The notes under the pieces: generated by a model | Databases searched by the model: none | Seen by the model: only the letters and a program-made list of their open reading frames with translations | Told to the model about the DNA's origin: nothing | Part shown: in pieces, positions 26,261-34,939 of the stretch | Position numbering within the stretch: the stretch's first letter is position 1 | Layout: every line of letters begins with the position of its first letter | Assembly: GCF_000478275.1 (NCBI RefSeq) | Contig: NZ_ASJB01000055.1 | Span: 62,001-126,000 of the forward strand | Direction: 5' to 3' | Source of the DNA: Amycolatopsis orientalis DSM 40040 = KCTC 9412 | GTDB taxonomy: Bacteria > Actinomycetota > Actinomycetes > Mycobacteriales > Pseudonocardiaceae | DNA: 64,000 nt | Made by a program: the position numbers and the translations under genes

Positions 26261-26977
26261 TCAGTTCAGGTTCGAAGGGCGGGTGAACTCGCCGAGTTCC
26301 CCCGGCGGCATCGGCACCGCGCCGAGGGTGTTCAGGAACCCGGCCTCCCGCGTCAGCAGGCGGCACGCGATCCGCAGCCGCCGCAGCGGGTTGGTCTCCT
26401 CGAGCAGGTACTGCCGGTCCTCCAAGGGGAGCAGGCAGTCCGCGGTGAGCCGGTAGGCGAGGGCGGCGATGTCGCCGTCGTCCGGCGGCGTGGTCCAGTC
26501 GTCGGCGTGCCAGGCGGACTCGCAGTAGCGCCGGTGCGCGGCCTTGGCGACGTCGGCGAGCCTGGTCACGGTCTCGCCGGGCACGGTGGAGACCCGGTCG
26601 TCGGGCACCCATTCGACCGAACCGATCAGGTAGGGCGCCGAAACCCGGTCGAGTTCGAGCAGGCGGAACCGGCGCCGCGCGGTGGTGACGACGTCGAATC
26701 TGCCGTCCGGCAGCCGTTTTGCCTCGCGCAGCACCGTGCTGCAGCCGACCTCGTGGACGTGCTCGGGCCCGCTGACCTCCCTGATCACCGGCGTGCGCAG
26801 CGCGATGACACCGAATTCGCGGTCCGGGATGACGTCGCCCACGAGATCCGTCATCAGCTGCCGGTAACGCGGTTCGAAGATGTGCAACGGAAGGTGTGTT
26901 CCGGGCAGAAGCACTGTCTGTAGCGGGAACAGCGGCAAGATCGCCTTCCCGGTGGACTCCTCGCTCGGCTCGGTCAC
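26261..26977 (-). CDS. LON substrate-binding domain protein
   Basis: 238 residues from GTG 26977. ILPLFPLQTVLLPGTHLPLHIFEPRYRQLM at the start (in parts) is the diagnostic opening of the Lon N-terminal domain, followed by FGVIAL, VGCSTVLREAKRLPDGRFDVVTTARRRFRLL-type beta strands and a helical C-terminal half with YRLTADCLLPLEDRQYLLEE. No ATPase or protease domain is attached. Such stand-alone proteins are widespread and of unproven function. No clear ribosome site, so it may be leaderless. It ends convergent with the M48 gene. Confidence 0.88.
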   Translation of the reverse strand: MTEPSEESTGKAILPLFPLQTVLLPGTHLPLHIFEPRYRQLMTDLVGDVIPDREFGVIALRTPVIREVSGPEHVHEVGCSTVLREAKRLPDGRFDVVTTARRRFRLLELDRVSAPYLIGSVEWVPDDRVSTVPGETVTRLADVAKAAHRRYCESAWHADDWTTPPDDGDIAALAYRLTADCLLPLEDRQYLLEETNPLRRLRIACRLLTREAGFLNTLGAVPMPPGELGEFTRPSNLN

Positions 26978-27017
26978 CCGTTCAAGGTACGGGGACCGCG
27001 AGGACTTCGCAGGACGG

Positions 27018-27716
27018 TCACTTCCCGGCGGGCGGGCGGAACACCGCGAACGGGTCGGTGATCTGCATCCCCTTGCCCGCGAAGGAGAAGAGCGCCGCCG
27101 GACGGCCACCGCTGCGGCCGGGCGGCGCGGTGTGCCCGGTGGGGACGAGCAGCCCTCGCCGGGACAGCACGCGTTGCAGATTCGTCGCGGACACCCGGTA
27201 ACCCAGCGCTGCCGAGTACAGCCGCCGTAACGCCGATACGGTGAACTCTTCCGGGGCGAGCGCGAACCCGAGATTCGTGTAGCAGAGCTTCGAACGAAGC
27301 CGGTCCCGCGCGCGCAGCACGATGGACTCGTGGTCGAACGCCGTTCGCGGCAACGCGGAGACGTCGTGCCATTCGGTGTCTTCCGGGATCTCCGGGTCCA
27401 CATCGGACGGTACGAGGCCGAGGAACGCCGTCGCCACAACGCGTGGCCCAGGCACCCGGTCCGGCGCGCTGAACACCGCCAGCTGCTCGACGTGCTTCAG
27501 CTGGCAGATGTCGACCTTCTCGGCGAGCTGCCGCCGGATCGACGCCTCGACATCTTCGTCCGGGCGCAGCCTGCCGCCGGGAAGGGACCAGCGGCCCAGA
27601 TGCGGATCGAGCGCACGACGCCACAGCAGGACCCGGAGTGTGTCCGAGCGCACTTGCAGGACCGCTCCCAAAACCTCGTGGGCGAGGGGGGTCTGGGTGT
27701 TAAGATGACTTCGCAC
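27018..27716 (-). CDS. nrtR: NrtR-type Nudix-related regulator of NAD biosynthesis
   Basis: 232 residues from GTG 27716. Residues about 10-150 are a Nudix fold ([39 protein letters not shown]) and residues 150-232 a winged helix ([35 protein letters not shown]). In the Nudix box the catalytic REUxEExGU reads RQLAEKVDI, so two acidic residues and the Gly are gone, as expected of a sensor rather than a hydrolase. NrtR is known to repress NAD genes and to be released by ADP-ribose. It is divergent from nadA across 59 bp. TATAAT at 27725-27730 on this strand is eight bases from the start, indicating a leaderless mRNA. Confidence 0.88.
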   Translation of the reverse strand: MRSHLNTQTPLAHEVLGAVLQVRSDTLRVLLWRRALDPHLGRWSLPGGRLRPDEDVEASIRRQLAEKVDICQLKHVEQLAVFSAPDRVPGPRVVATAFLGLVPSDVDPEIPEDTEWHDVSALPRTAFDHESIVLRARDRLRSKLCYTNLGFALAPEEFTVSALRRLYSAALGYRVSATNLQRVLSRRGLLVPTGHTAPPGRSGGRPAALFSFAGKGMQITDPFAVFRPPAGK

Positions 27717-27742
27717 GGTTTTCGATTATAAGGCGAAAACCG
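27716..27742. promoter_or_regulatory. Probable NrtR operator overlapping the divergent promoters
   Basis: CGGTTTTCG and CGAAAACCG form a 9 bp inverted repeat around ATTATAAGG. It covers the first base of the nrtR start codon and the TATAAT -10 box reading toward nrtR, and lies 34 bp before nadA. Position and symmetry suit autoregulation and control of nadABC by NrtR. Confidence 0.6.
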
Positions 27743-27775
27743 ACAGTGGACAAATCGGTCCGGAGGGCCAGAACG

Positions 27776-28786
27776 ATGACGAGCATCCTGCAGAACGACC
27801 TGACTCCCTACGGTGGCGTCGTCGCCGACGCGGCCTGGGCGGAGGAGGTGCGGAGCCTCGCTCGCAAGCGCGACGCCGTCCTGCTCGCGCACAACTACCA
27901 GGTCCCCGAGATCCAGGACATCGCCGATTTCACCGGTGACTCCCTCGCGCTCAGCCGGATCGCGGCGAGCAGCGACGCGTCCACCATCGTCTTCTGCGGC
28001 GTGCACTTCATGGCCGAGACGGCGAAGATCCTGGCGCCGGAGAAGACGGTCCTGATCCCGGACGCGCGGGCGGGCTGCTCGCTCGCGGACTCGATCACCG
28101 GCGAGCAGCTGCGCGCCTGGAAGGCCGAGCACCCCGGCGCGGTCGTCGTGTCCTATGTGAACACCACCGCCGAGGTCAAGGCGGAGACCGACATCTGCTG
28201 CACCTCGTCGAACGCCGTCGACGTGGTCGCCTCCATCCCTGCTGACCAGGAGGTTCTGTTCCTGCCGGACCAGTTCCTCGGCGCGCACGTCAAGCGCGTG
28301 ACCGGCCGCGAGAACATGCACATCTGGGCCGGGGAATGCCACGTCCACGCCGGGATCAACGGTGCCGAGCTGGCCGAGCGGGCTTCGGAGAACCCGGACG
28401 CCGACCTGTTCATCCACCCGGAATGCGGCTGCGCGACGTCGGCGCTGTACCTCGCCGGGGAGGGCGCTGTCGCCCCCGAGCGGGTCAAGATCCTCTCGAC
28501 CGGCGACATGGTCCACGCCGCCCGCGACACCAAGGCGAAGTCGGTGCTCGTGGCCACCGAGATCGGCATGATCCACCAGTTGCGCAAGGCCGCGCCGGAG
28601 ATCGACTTCCGCGCGGTCAACGACCGGGCGTCCTGCCGGTACATGAAGATGATCACGCCCGCCGCCCTGCTGCGGTCGTTGCGTGAGGGTGCCGACGAGG
28701 TCCACGTCGACGCCGAGACCGCCGCCCGTGCCCGCGCTTCCGTGCAGCGCATGATCGAGATCGGGCAGCCTGGCGGCGGAGAATGA
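27776..28786 (+). CDS. nadA: Quinolinate synthase NadA
   Basis: 336 residues from ATG 27776, with GGAGGG about nine bases upstream. [25 protein letters not shown] binds the substrates (in parts); the 4Fe-4S Cys are expected in [15 protein letters not shown], near [11 protein letters not shown], and in [23 protein letters not shown] and [12 protein letters not shown] are conserved. It condenses iminoaspartate with dihydroxyacetone phosphate to quinolinate. Its stop overlaps the nadB start by ATGA. Confidence 0.95.
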   Translation: MTSILQNDLTPYGGVVADAAWAEEVRSLARKRDAVLLAHNYQVPEIQDIADFTGDSLALSRIAASSDASTIVFCGVHFMAETAKILAPEKTVLIPDARAGCSLADSITGEQLRAWKAEHPGAVVVSYVNTTAEVKAETDICCTSSNAVDVVASIPADQEVLFLPDQFLGAHVKRVTGRENMHIWAGECHVHAGINGAELAERASENPDADLFIHPECGCATSALYLAGEGAVAPERVKILSTGDMVHAARDTKAKSVLVATEIGMIHQLRKAAPEIDFRAVNDRASCRYMKMITPAALLRSLREGADEVHVDAETAARARASVQRMIEIGQPGGGE

Positions 28787-30438
28787 CCGACCCGGTTACC
28801 GCCCTTCAGGCGAAAACTCACCCGGTGTGGGAGGCCGCCGCCGATCTCGTGGTGATCGGCAGCGGGGTCGCCGGTCTCACCGCCGCGCTGCGCGCGCGGG
28901 AACTCGGGCTGCACGTCCTGGTCGTCACCAAGGCGGCGGTCTCCGACGGGAACACCCGCTGGGCACAGGGCGGGATCGCGGTCGTGCTGGAGGGTGAGCA
29001 CGAGCCGGGCGACTCGGTCGGCAAGCACGCGGCGGACACGGTCACCGCGGGCGCTGGGCTGTGCGACCAGGACGCCGTCCGCTCGATCATCGACGGCGGC
29101 CCGGCCGCGGTGGCCAGGTTGAGGGCGGAGGGCGCCCGCTTCGACCCGGCCGTCGAAGGCCATGAGGAACTGGCGCGTACCCGGGAAGGCGGGCACAGCG
29201 CGTTCCGTGTCATCCACGCCGGTGGCGACGCGACCGGCGCGGAGGTCGAGCGGACGCTGGTCGCGAAGGCCGGCGACCGGCGGATCCCGGTGCTGGAACA
29301 CCACATCGCCGTCGACGCGATCCGCACCCCCGCCGGCGAGGTCGTCGGCGTGACCGTCCTGGACCACAACGGTGTGCCCGGTGTCGTGCGGGCACCGGCG
29401 GTGCTGCTGGCCAGTGGCGGGCTGGGGCAGCTCTACCAGGCGACGTCGAATCCGGAGATCGCCACGGGGGACGGGCTGGCGCTCGCGTTGCGCGCGGGGG
29501 CGCAGGTCGCGGACGTCGAGTTCGTCCAGTTCCACCCGACGGTGCTGTTCACACCCGGTGCGCGCGGCCGCCTCCCGCTGGTCACCGAGGCGGTGCGCGG
29601 TGAAGGCGCGACCCTGCACGACGCGACGGGTGCTTCGGTCATGCGCGGGGTGCATCCGCTCGGTGATCTCGCGCCGCGGGACGTCGTGTCGGCGGCGATC
29701 ACCCGCCGGATGGTGCAGGCGCCCGGCGGAATCGACGACCACGTTTTCCTTGACGCTACAGGGATCTCCGGGTTCGCCAAACGCTTCCCGACGGTGCACG
29801 CGGCGTGTGCGGCGATCGGGCTGGACCCGGCGACGGAGCCGATCCCGGTCACGCCCGCGGCGCATTTCGCCTGCGGCGGAGTGGTGACCACTGTGGACGG
29901 ACGTTCCGGTGTCCGCGGCCTCTACGCGGCGGGTGAGGTCGCGAGGACCGGTCTGCACGGCGCGAATCGCCTGGCCTCCAACAGTTTGCTCGAAGGCCTG
30001 GTGGCCGGTCGGCGGGCGGCCGAAGCGGTCGCGGCGGATCTCGCCACCGGCAGGCTCGCCGACCCGCGCCGCGGCGTGCTCGTGCCTCCGGCGGAGGTTC
30101 CGGTGGCCGACCGCGACGCGCTGCAGCGCGCGATGAGCCGCTACGCCGCGATCGGCCGGGACGCAGAAGGTCTTTCGGTCGTCGGTTCAGTGCTGGATCT
30201 TTCGGTGATCGAAAGTCCTTTGTGGACGCCTCGGATCGTGGAAGACGCGGCGCTCACCCTGGTGGCGGAAGCACTGGTCGCGGCGGCCGCGCGCCGGACG
30301 GAGTCCCGCGGCTGCCATGTGCGGACCGATTTCCCCGAACGCGACGACAACGTCTGGCAACGCGGCCAGCTCATCCGGCTCAGCCCGTCGGGGCAGCCGG
30401 TGCTGGCCGATCCGATCGCTTTGGAGGGTGTGGCATGA
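28783..30438 (+). CDS. nadB: L-aspartate oxidase NadB
   Basis: 551 residues, starting at ATG 28783 inside the nadA stop. The FAD-binding motif [20 protein letters not shown] is at residues about 20-40; [16 protein letters not shown] and the active-site region [26 protein letters not shown] with [14 protein letters not shown] follow, and a helical C-terminal domain begins near residue 430. It oxidises L-aspartate to iminoaspartate for NadA. ATGA overlap with nadC shows a translationally coupled operon. Confidence 0.95.
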   Translation: MTDPVTALQAKTHPVWEAAADLVVIGSGVAGLTAALRARELGLHVLVVTKAAVSDGNTRWAQGGIAVVLEGEHEPGDSVGKHAADTVTAGAGLCDQDAVRSIIDGGPAAVARLRAEGARFDPAVEGHEELARTREGGHSAFRVIHAGGDATGAEVERTLVAKAGDRRIPVLEHHIAVDAIRTPAGEVVGVTVLDHNGVPGVVRAPAVLLASGGLGQLYQATSNPEIATGDGLALALRAGAQVADVEFVQFHPTVLFTPGARGRLPLVTEAVRGEGATLHDATGASVMRGVHPLGDLAPRDVVSAAITRRMVQAPGGIDDHVFLDATGISGFAKRFPTVHAACAAIGLDPATEPIPVTPAAHFACGGVVTTVDGRSGVRGLYAAGEVARTGLHGANRLASNSLLEGLVAGRRAAEAVAADLATGRLADPRRGVLVPPAEVPVADRDALQRAMSRYAAIGRDAEGLSVVGSVLDLSVIESPLWTPRIVEDAALTLVAEALVAAAARRTESRGCHVRTDFPERDDNVWQRGQLIRLSPSGQPVLADPIALEGVA

Positions 30439-31325
30439 GCGAATTCTCCCCGTGGGTCACCAAGGCGCTGGCCGATCACGGTCTCGACGTCCTCGATGTG
30501 CACCGTGTCGTCACGACGGCCTTGACCGAGGATCTGCGGTACGGGCCCGACGCGACGACGAACGCCACCGTGCCCGAATCCGCGAACGCGCTGGCCGAAC
30601 TCACGCCGAGGACGGCGGGCGTGGTCGCCGGGATCCCGGTGGCGCTCGCGGTGTTCGACCTGGTCCTCAGCAAGGACCTGGAGATCCTGGCCGCCCGCGA
30701 CGACGGTGACCGGCTGACCGCCGGCGAGCCCGCGCTGGTGGTGCGCGGTCCGGTGCGCGGTCTGCTCACCGCCGAACGCACCGCGCTGAACCTGCTGTGC
30801 CACCTCTCCGGCATCGCCACCGCGACCGCGGCTTGGGTGTCCGAAGTGGACGGTACCGGTTGTCAGGTTCGCGATTCCCGCAAGACCCTGCCCGGACTGC
30901 GCTTGCTGGAGAAGTACGCGGTCCGTGCGGGCGGCGGGGTGAACCATCGGCTCGGCCTCGGCGACGCGGTGCTGATCAAGGACAACCACGTCGTCGCCGC
31001 CGGTTCGGTGACCGCGGCGCTCGCCGCGGCCCGTGCGCACGCGCCCGAACTGCACTGCGAGGTCGAGGTCGACGACCTGACCCAGCTGGAGGAGGCGCTC
31101 GCCGCGGGGGCCGACGAGGTGCTGCTCGACAATTACACGCCGGACGAATGCGCGAAGGCCGTCGACCGGCGCGACGAGGTCTCGCCGAAGACCCGGCTGG
31201 AATCCTCGGGCGGACTCCGGCTGGACGTCGCGCGGGCCTACGCGGAGTCCGGTGTGGACTTCCTCGCGGTCGGCGCGCTGACCCACTCCTCGCCCGCCCT
31301 CGACCTCGGGATGGACCTGCGCTGA
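30435..31325 (+). CDS. nadC: Nicotinate-nucleotide pyrophosphorylase NadC
   Basis: 296 residues from ATG 30435, in the nadB stop. ALTEDLRYGPDATTNATVP, ERTALNLLCHLSGIATATA, RDSRKTLPGLRLLEKYAVRAGGG (in parts), HRLGLGDAVLIKDNH and LESSGGL are the quinolinate and PRPP-binding segments. It converts quinolinate and PRPP to nicotinate mononucleotide. Last gene of the nad operon; the mycosin-like gene begins 46 bp later. Confidence 0.95.
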   Translation: MSEFSPWVTKALADHGLDVLDVHRVVTTALTEDLRYGPDATTNATVPESANALAELTPRTAGVVAGIPVALAVFDLVLSKDLEILAARDDGDRLTAGEPALVVRGPVRGLLTAERTALNLLCHLSGIATATAAWVSEVDGTGCQVRDSRKTLPGLRLLEKYAVRAGGGVNHRLGLGDAVLIKDNHVVAAGSVTAALAAARAHAPELHCEVEVDDLTQLEEALAAGADEVLLDNYTPDECAKAVDRRDEVSPKTRLESSGGLRLDVARAYAESGVDFLAVGALTHSSPALDLGMDLR

Positions 31326-31337
31326 CCTTCGGCAGTA

Positions 31338-31364
31338 GAATTTCCTTGTGTGACAAGGGAATTC
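31338..31364. promoter_or_regulatory. 12 bp-arm inverted repeat between nadC and the mycosin-like gene
   Basis: GAATTTCCTTGT and ACAAGGGAATTC pair with one wobble around GTG. It ends immediately before the GGAGG ribosome site. It could be a weak nadC terminator or an operator for the downstream gene; AT content is high for this genome. Confidence 0.4.
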
Positions 31365-31371
31365 TGGAGGA

Positions 31372-32541
31372 ATGGTGGGCTTTGCCGGTAAAAGTGCCGT
31401 CGCGGGATGCGCCGGTCTCATGGCACTGCTCGGCGCACCGGTCCCGGCCACGGCGGTCGCCGAGCAGTGCGCGAACCCGACGGGGACCTATACCGCCGCC
31501 GTTCCGTGGGGCCAGCGGCTGATCGATCCCGCACGGGTCTGGCCGCTTTCGCGCGGCACCGGGCAGCTGGTCGCGGTGATCGGCACCGGGGTGGACGGCG
31601 GCAACGGCCAGTTCGCCCGCGGCCAGCTCGTCGGCGGGCAGGGCACCGAGGCCGAGGACTGCGACGGCCGGGGCACGATCGCCGCCGGGATCGTCGGCGC
31701 GCAACCGGATCCGTCCACCACCTTCGCCGGGATCGCTCCCGGGGTGAAGCTCCTGCCGCTGCGCTACACGCAGGCGAACGGCGGCGGCGATCCCGGTCAG
31801 CTCGCGTCCGCGATCGAGACGGCGCTCAACCGCGGTGCCGGGATCATCCTGATCGCCGTCCCGGCCGCTTCCGACAGCCCCGCGTTGTCCGGCGCCGTCT
31901 CGCGCGCCAGGGAGAAGGGCGCGCTGATCGTGTCGCCCGCCGCGGGGACACAGCAGGGCCAGACGTCCTATCCGACCGCGACGCCCGGCGTGCTCGCGGT
32001 CGGGTCGACCAATCAGGCCGGTGAGGCGGTGCAGGCGGAATCCGGCTCCTACCTCGGGATTTCCGCACCCGGCGCCGAACTGGTCAGCACCTCGGCCGGC
32101 GCGGGCGGGACCGTGGCGCACCGGTGGCCGGTGAGCGATCCCGGCCTCGCCGCCGCCCATGTCGCGGGCGTCGCCGCGCTCGTGCGCGCTTATCACCCCG
32201 GGCTTTCGCCGGAACAGGTCGTCGCCCGGCTGACCCTGACCGCGCACCGCGGCCCGGGCGGCGGGCACGATCCGCGCCGGGGCTGGGGCTCGATCGACGC
32301 CTACGCCGCCGTTTCCGCCGCCATCCCGGCCGGGACCCCGGGACCGGGAGGGCCGCCGAGCGTCGGCCCGGACACCGTCGTCGTCCCCGCGGCCGCCCCC
32401 GCGCGCGGTGGCGCGGACAAGGCTTCCGGTGTGCTCGCCCTCGCCGGGGTGGCCGCGGCCGTCGCGGCGGGCGTGGTGGTGGCCGCGGTCCGGCGGGGCA
32501 AGCGCCGCGGCTGGCGGCCTTCGCGTTTCGTGGAGCGGTAG
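31372..32541 (+). CDS. Mycosin-like (MycP family) subtilase, catalytically degenerate
   Basis: 389 residues from ATG 31372; GTG 31375 is equally placed relative to GGAGG. A signal peptide ends PVPATAVAEQ, a subtilisin fold spans about 60-320, and a C-terminal membrane helix (VLALAGVAAAVAAGVVVAAV) with a basic tail follows, the MycP plan. All three catalytic residues are replaced: Asp of DTG is Gly71 (VAVIGTGVDGG), His of GHGT is Arg100 (DCDGRGTIAAG), Ser of GTSxA is Gly258 (VSDPGLAAAHVAG). The oxyanion-hole Asn is also missing (SPAAGTQQG). The fold-forming residues remain, so it is a pseudoprotease. MycP is known to have a structural role in T7SS independent of proteolysis. Confidence 0.88.
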   Translation: MVGFAGKSAVAGCAGLMALLGAPVPATAVAEQCANPTGTYTAAVPWGQRLIDPARVWPLSRGTGQLVAVIGTGVDGGNGQFARGQLVGGQGTEAEDCDGRGTIAAGIVGAQPDPSTTFAGIAPGVKLLPLRYTQANGGGDPGQLASAIETALNRGAGIILIAVPAASDSPALSGAVSRAREKGALIVSPAAGTQQGQTSYPTATPGVLAVGSTNQAGEAVQAESGSYLGISAPGAELVSTSAGAGGTVAHRWPVSDPGLAAAHVAGVAALVRAYHPGLSPEQVVARLTLTAHRGPGGGHDPRRGWGSIDAYAAVSAAIPAGTPGPGGPPSVGPDTVVVPAAAPARGGADKASGVLALAGVAAAVAAGVVVAAVRRGKRRGWRPSRFVER

Positions 32542-32552
32542 GGGCTTTCCCC

Positions 32553-32609
32553 AGTACATGATGGCCCCCTTCCTTGCGCCAGGCGCAAGGAAGGGGGCCA
32601 TCATGTACT
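32553..32609. repeat. 57 bp perfect palindrome, 28 bp arms
   Basis: AGTACATGATGGCCCCCTTC... pairs perfectly with its complement around one base, 12 bp after the mycosin-like stop. Likely terminator; same ATG-AAGG/CCTT-CAT plan as the 26182 palindrome. Confidence 0.85.
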
Positions 32610-32655
32610 TCGAGGGTCCGCCGGGGCATGGCTCCCTGGTGAGACAGAGCGCCTC

Positions 32656-32749
32656 GCAACTGTCCACAAGGGACAGTTGCGGTCAATCGATGTCCGATTG
32701 ATGCCTGCCTGTACGGTCCTGAATGGGGTCGTGAGTGGCAAAGAGGGTT
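32656..32749 (+). repeat. Dispersed intergenic repeat, copy A
   Basis: A hairpin with arms GCAACTGTCC (32656-32680), then TTGATGCCTG, TCCTGAA, GGGGTCGTGAGTGGCAA and GAGGGTT. The same ordered blocks occur on the opposite strand at 42648-42738 with about the same length. No coding potential. Confidence 0.75.
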
Positions 32750-32993
32750 ATTTGAGGGGTAAGGCAAAGTTGTCGTGACCGACACCCCCAACTGCGCGTT
32801 CTCCCGAAGCCGCTGCTGCCGATCATGTCGCGAAAGCCTCCGGAAGCCGGGCATGTCTCCAATGTGGCATTGGAGACGCTGAGCGCCCCCAATGCCACAT
32901 TGGAGACATCAGACCGCGGCGCGAGCCGATAGCGCACGCAACACGCCAAGTTTGCCTTACTCGCCAAATAGAACGCTCTTTATCACTCACGAC
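32728..32993. repeat. 266 bp element with ~37 bp terminal inverted repeats and an internal 21 bp stem
   Basis: GTCGTGAGTGGCAAAGAG... at the left end and the complement of ...CTCTTTATCACTCACGAC at the right end match over about 37 bp with a few changes. Internally 32853-32909 holds a perfect 21 bp stem (ATGTCTCCAATGTGGCATTGG arms, 15-nt loop), and AAGGCAAAGTTG pairs with CAAGTTTGCCTT. No gene is inside. Resembles a MITE-like or REP-type structure; no target duplication is evident. Confidence 0.65.
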
Positions 32994-33068
32994 CAGCGCG
33001 CGAGACCGCGCAAATTGCTCAAGCCGAACACTTATGGCCTGGAAAGTGATTCGTGACGACACCCGAAA

Positions 33069-33153
33069 CGCAATCAGAGGACTAATTGCGAGACCGGACA
33101 GTGCCTCGTGAGCGGCAGCGGCGTACTGGGGGACACCACTGCCGCTCACGAGG
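33069..33153. repeat. 22 bp near-palindrome plus CTCGTGAGCGG hairpin
   Basis: 33069-33090 (CGCAATCAGAGGACTAATTG...) matches 62941-62962 at 19 of 22 positions. 33104-33153 has 15 bp arms CCTCGTGAGCGGCAG, a variant of the CGTGAGTGG family. Both precede the end of the minus-strand secretion gene at 33175 and may terminate it. Confidence 0.6.
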
Positions 33154-33174
33154 TCTTTCGCGACCCCCGGGGTT

Positions 33175-33552
33175 CTAGGGGACGGGTACGCAGGCTGTCG
33201 AGCCCACGATGGCCACGCCGTCGCCGACGCGGGAGACATGCACGTTGAAGTCGGCGCCGTCGCGGCTGAACTGCGCGATCAGCTCACGCGGGTTGCTGCG
33301 ATCGCGGGTCCGCCAGCCCTGGCCTTCCAGCATCGGCAGGACGACGTCGACGAGCTTGCGCACCGCGTCGGTCGCGTCGTCCACCCGAAGGCCGTACTGC
33401 CAGCAGAACAGGCGGCCCGGCTGGGTCGGATCGCAGTCCAGTTCGCCTTCCACGGTGCGCTCCGCGCTGCTGCCGAAGGTGCCCGCGACACCGTCGATGA
33501 CCGCGGTCAGGTCTTCGGCCAGCGGCTCGAGCCCGGTGTTCCTGGTGATCAT
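33175..33552 (-). CDS. Small cytosolic protein, T7SS-associated
   Basis: 125 residues from ATG 33552, ten bases after the hydrolase stop, with AAGGG upstream. MITRNTGLEPLAEDLTAVIDGVAGTF, LDCDPTQPGRLFCWQYGLRVDD and FNVHVSRVGDGVAIVGSTACVPVP show a compact alpha/beta protein with three Cys and no signal peptide or membrane helix. I do not recognise a family. As the last gene after a WXG-hydrolase it could be a chaperone or an immunity-type partner; this is inference from position only. Confidence 0.7.
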   Translation of the reverse strand: MITRNTGLEPLAEDLTAVIDGVAGTFGSSAERTVEGELDCDPTQPGRLFCWQYGLRVDDATDAVRKLVDVVLPMLEGQGWRTRDRSNPRELIAQFSRDGADFNVHVSRVGDGVAIVGSTACVPVP

Positions 33553-33562
33553 GACCAACCCT

Positions 33563-34912
33563 TCACAAGCCTCGGCCGATGCCTTCGACGGCCATCTCCC
33601 GCAGGGAGCCACCCGTGAAGCCCTCGTGCGTGACCGGTCCGCCCGTGATCACACCGTAGATGTTGTTCCACGAATCCGAACCGGGCTTGAGGACCCCGCT
33701 GTGGGAATCCAAGCCCCACTGCAGGTCCCCGTTCGCGTCGCGGCCGGTTTCCAGTTCGACGACGCCGGGGAAGCGGTCGGGGTCCGCTCCGTGCCCGGCG
33801 CCGAGCCATTCGATCAGGCCGGCGTTGCCCTGCGCGACCACGATCGGGTCGAGGGGAGCCGTCATGGAGTATCGCTGTACCCCGGCCTGGCTGGCGGGCA
33901 GGTCGTTCGGGCCCCAGATCCCGTGGCCCATGCCCGCGGATTCGACGTGCAGCACCTGATCGGCCCTGAGCCCGAGCTGTTCCGCGAGTCCCACGGTCGC
34001 GCCGCCGTAGCTGTGCCCGACGGCGGTGACCACGACGCCAGGGCCGGCGTGGCTGTCGATCTGCCCGCGCAGTTCGTCGCCGAACGCCTTGAGTTCGGGG
34101 GCCATCGTCTGGGCGTAATGCGCGGCGGGGCCTTCGGTGACGACGTTCTGGGGGAAGACGCCGTCGGCCCAGACCACCATCGCGGTCCGTCCGGTGGCGT
34201 CGGCGGCGACCAGGCTCTTGCCGAGATCGGCGTAGCTCTGGAAGTTGCCGAACGAGGTGTTGACACCGGGCACGAACAGGCCGACGTTGCGGGTGCCCGG
34301 TTCGATCCGGCCGACCAGTTCGGCGATGCGCCCGTTCCCGGACGGGTCGAACCGCAGGATCTGCCGGTCGTTGGCGAGAATGTCCTCGTACAGCGCGATC
34401 CTGGTGCGCGAGTTCGCGATGTCGTCGGCTTTTCCGCCGTGTGCCAGGAGATTCGCGAGTCTGTCGCGTTCGGACGTCAGCGCGTCGGAGACCTTGACGC
34501 GGTTCTCGGCGATCGCGGTGGCCCACTTGCCGGTGTCGGCCGCGCCGCCGACGCCCGCCGGATTCCCGGCCTTGGGCAACGGGTTCTCCGGCATCAGCGC
34601 CCGGTACGAGGCGGCGACCTGGACGTCGGTGCGCCGGTAGCCGCCCGCCGCCGCCGTCAGGCCCTGGTGGATCACGGTCGCCCTGGTGACCCGGCCCTCG
34701 AGTTTGCCGGCGACGTCCTTGATCGTCTTGGTGTACGTCGCCGAAGCCGCGCCGGACGCGGAAACGTGGCCGAACGCGGTGGCGGGCACGTTCTCACCCG
34801 CCAGCGCGGCCTGCGCGGTCTTGAGCACGCCGGCGCGCTGTTCGAGTTCGGCCGCCGCCGCTTCGAGCCTGGCGGGGGCGACCCGGTAACCGCCCGCACT
34901 GGATGCCATCAC
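33563..34912 (-). CDS. ESX-type N-terminal domain fused to alpha/beta hydrolase (DUF1023-like)
   Basis: 449 residues from GTG 34912 (ATG at 34909 also possible) with AGGAGAGG upstream. Residues 1-115 are helical and WXG100-like and end with GGYRRTDVQVAASY, which supplies a YxxxD export motif. Residues about 190-430 form an alpha/beta hydrolase: VGLFVPGVNTSF, VVVTAVGHSYGGATVGLAEQ with the nucleophile Ser in GHSYGG, LHVESAGMGHG, and a late Asp/His region. DUF1023 proteins of this plan are common in actinobacterial T7SS loci. Probably a secreted esterase or lipase-type effector. Confidence 0.85.
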   Translation of the reverse strand: MMASSAGGYRVAPARLEAAAAELEQRAGVLKTAQAALAGENVPATAFGHVSASGAASATYTKTIKDVAGKLEGRVTRATVIHQGLTAAAGGYRRTDVQVAASYRALMPENPLPKAGNPAGVGGAADTGKWATAIAENRVKVSDALTSERDRLANLLAHGGKADDIANSRTRIALYEDILANDRQILRFDPSGNGRIAELVGRIEPGTRNVGLFVPGVNTSFGNFQSYADLGKSLVAADATGRTAMVVWADGVFPQNVVTEGPAAHYAQTMAPELKAFGDELRGQIDSHAGPGVVVTAVGHSYGGATVGLAEQLGLRADQVLHVESAGMGHGIWGPNDLPASQAGVQRYSMTAPLDPIVVAQGNAGLIEWLGAGHGADPDRFPGVVELETGRDANGDLQWGLDSHSGVLKPGSDSWNNIYGVITGGPVTHEGFTGGSLREMAVEGIGRGL

Positions 34913-34939
34913 CGAGCCGCCTCTCCTGCTTCAGGGATT

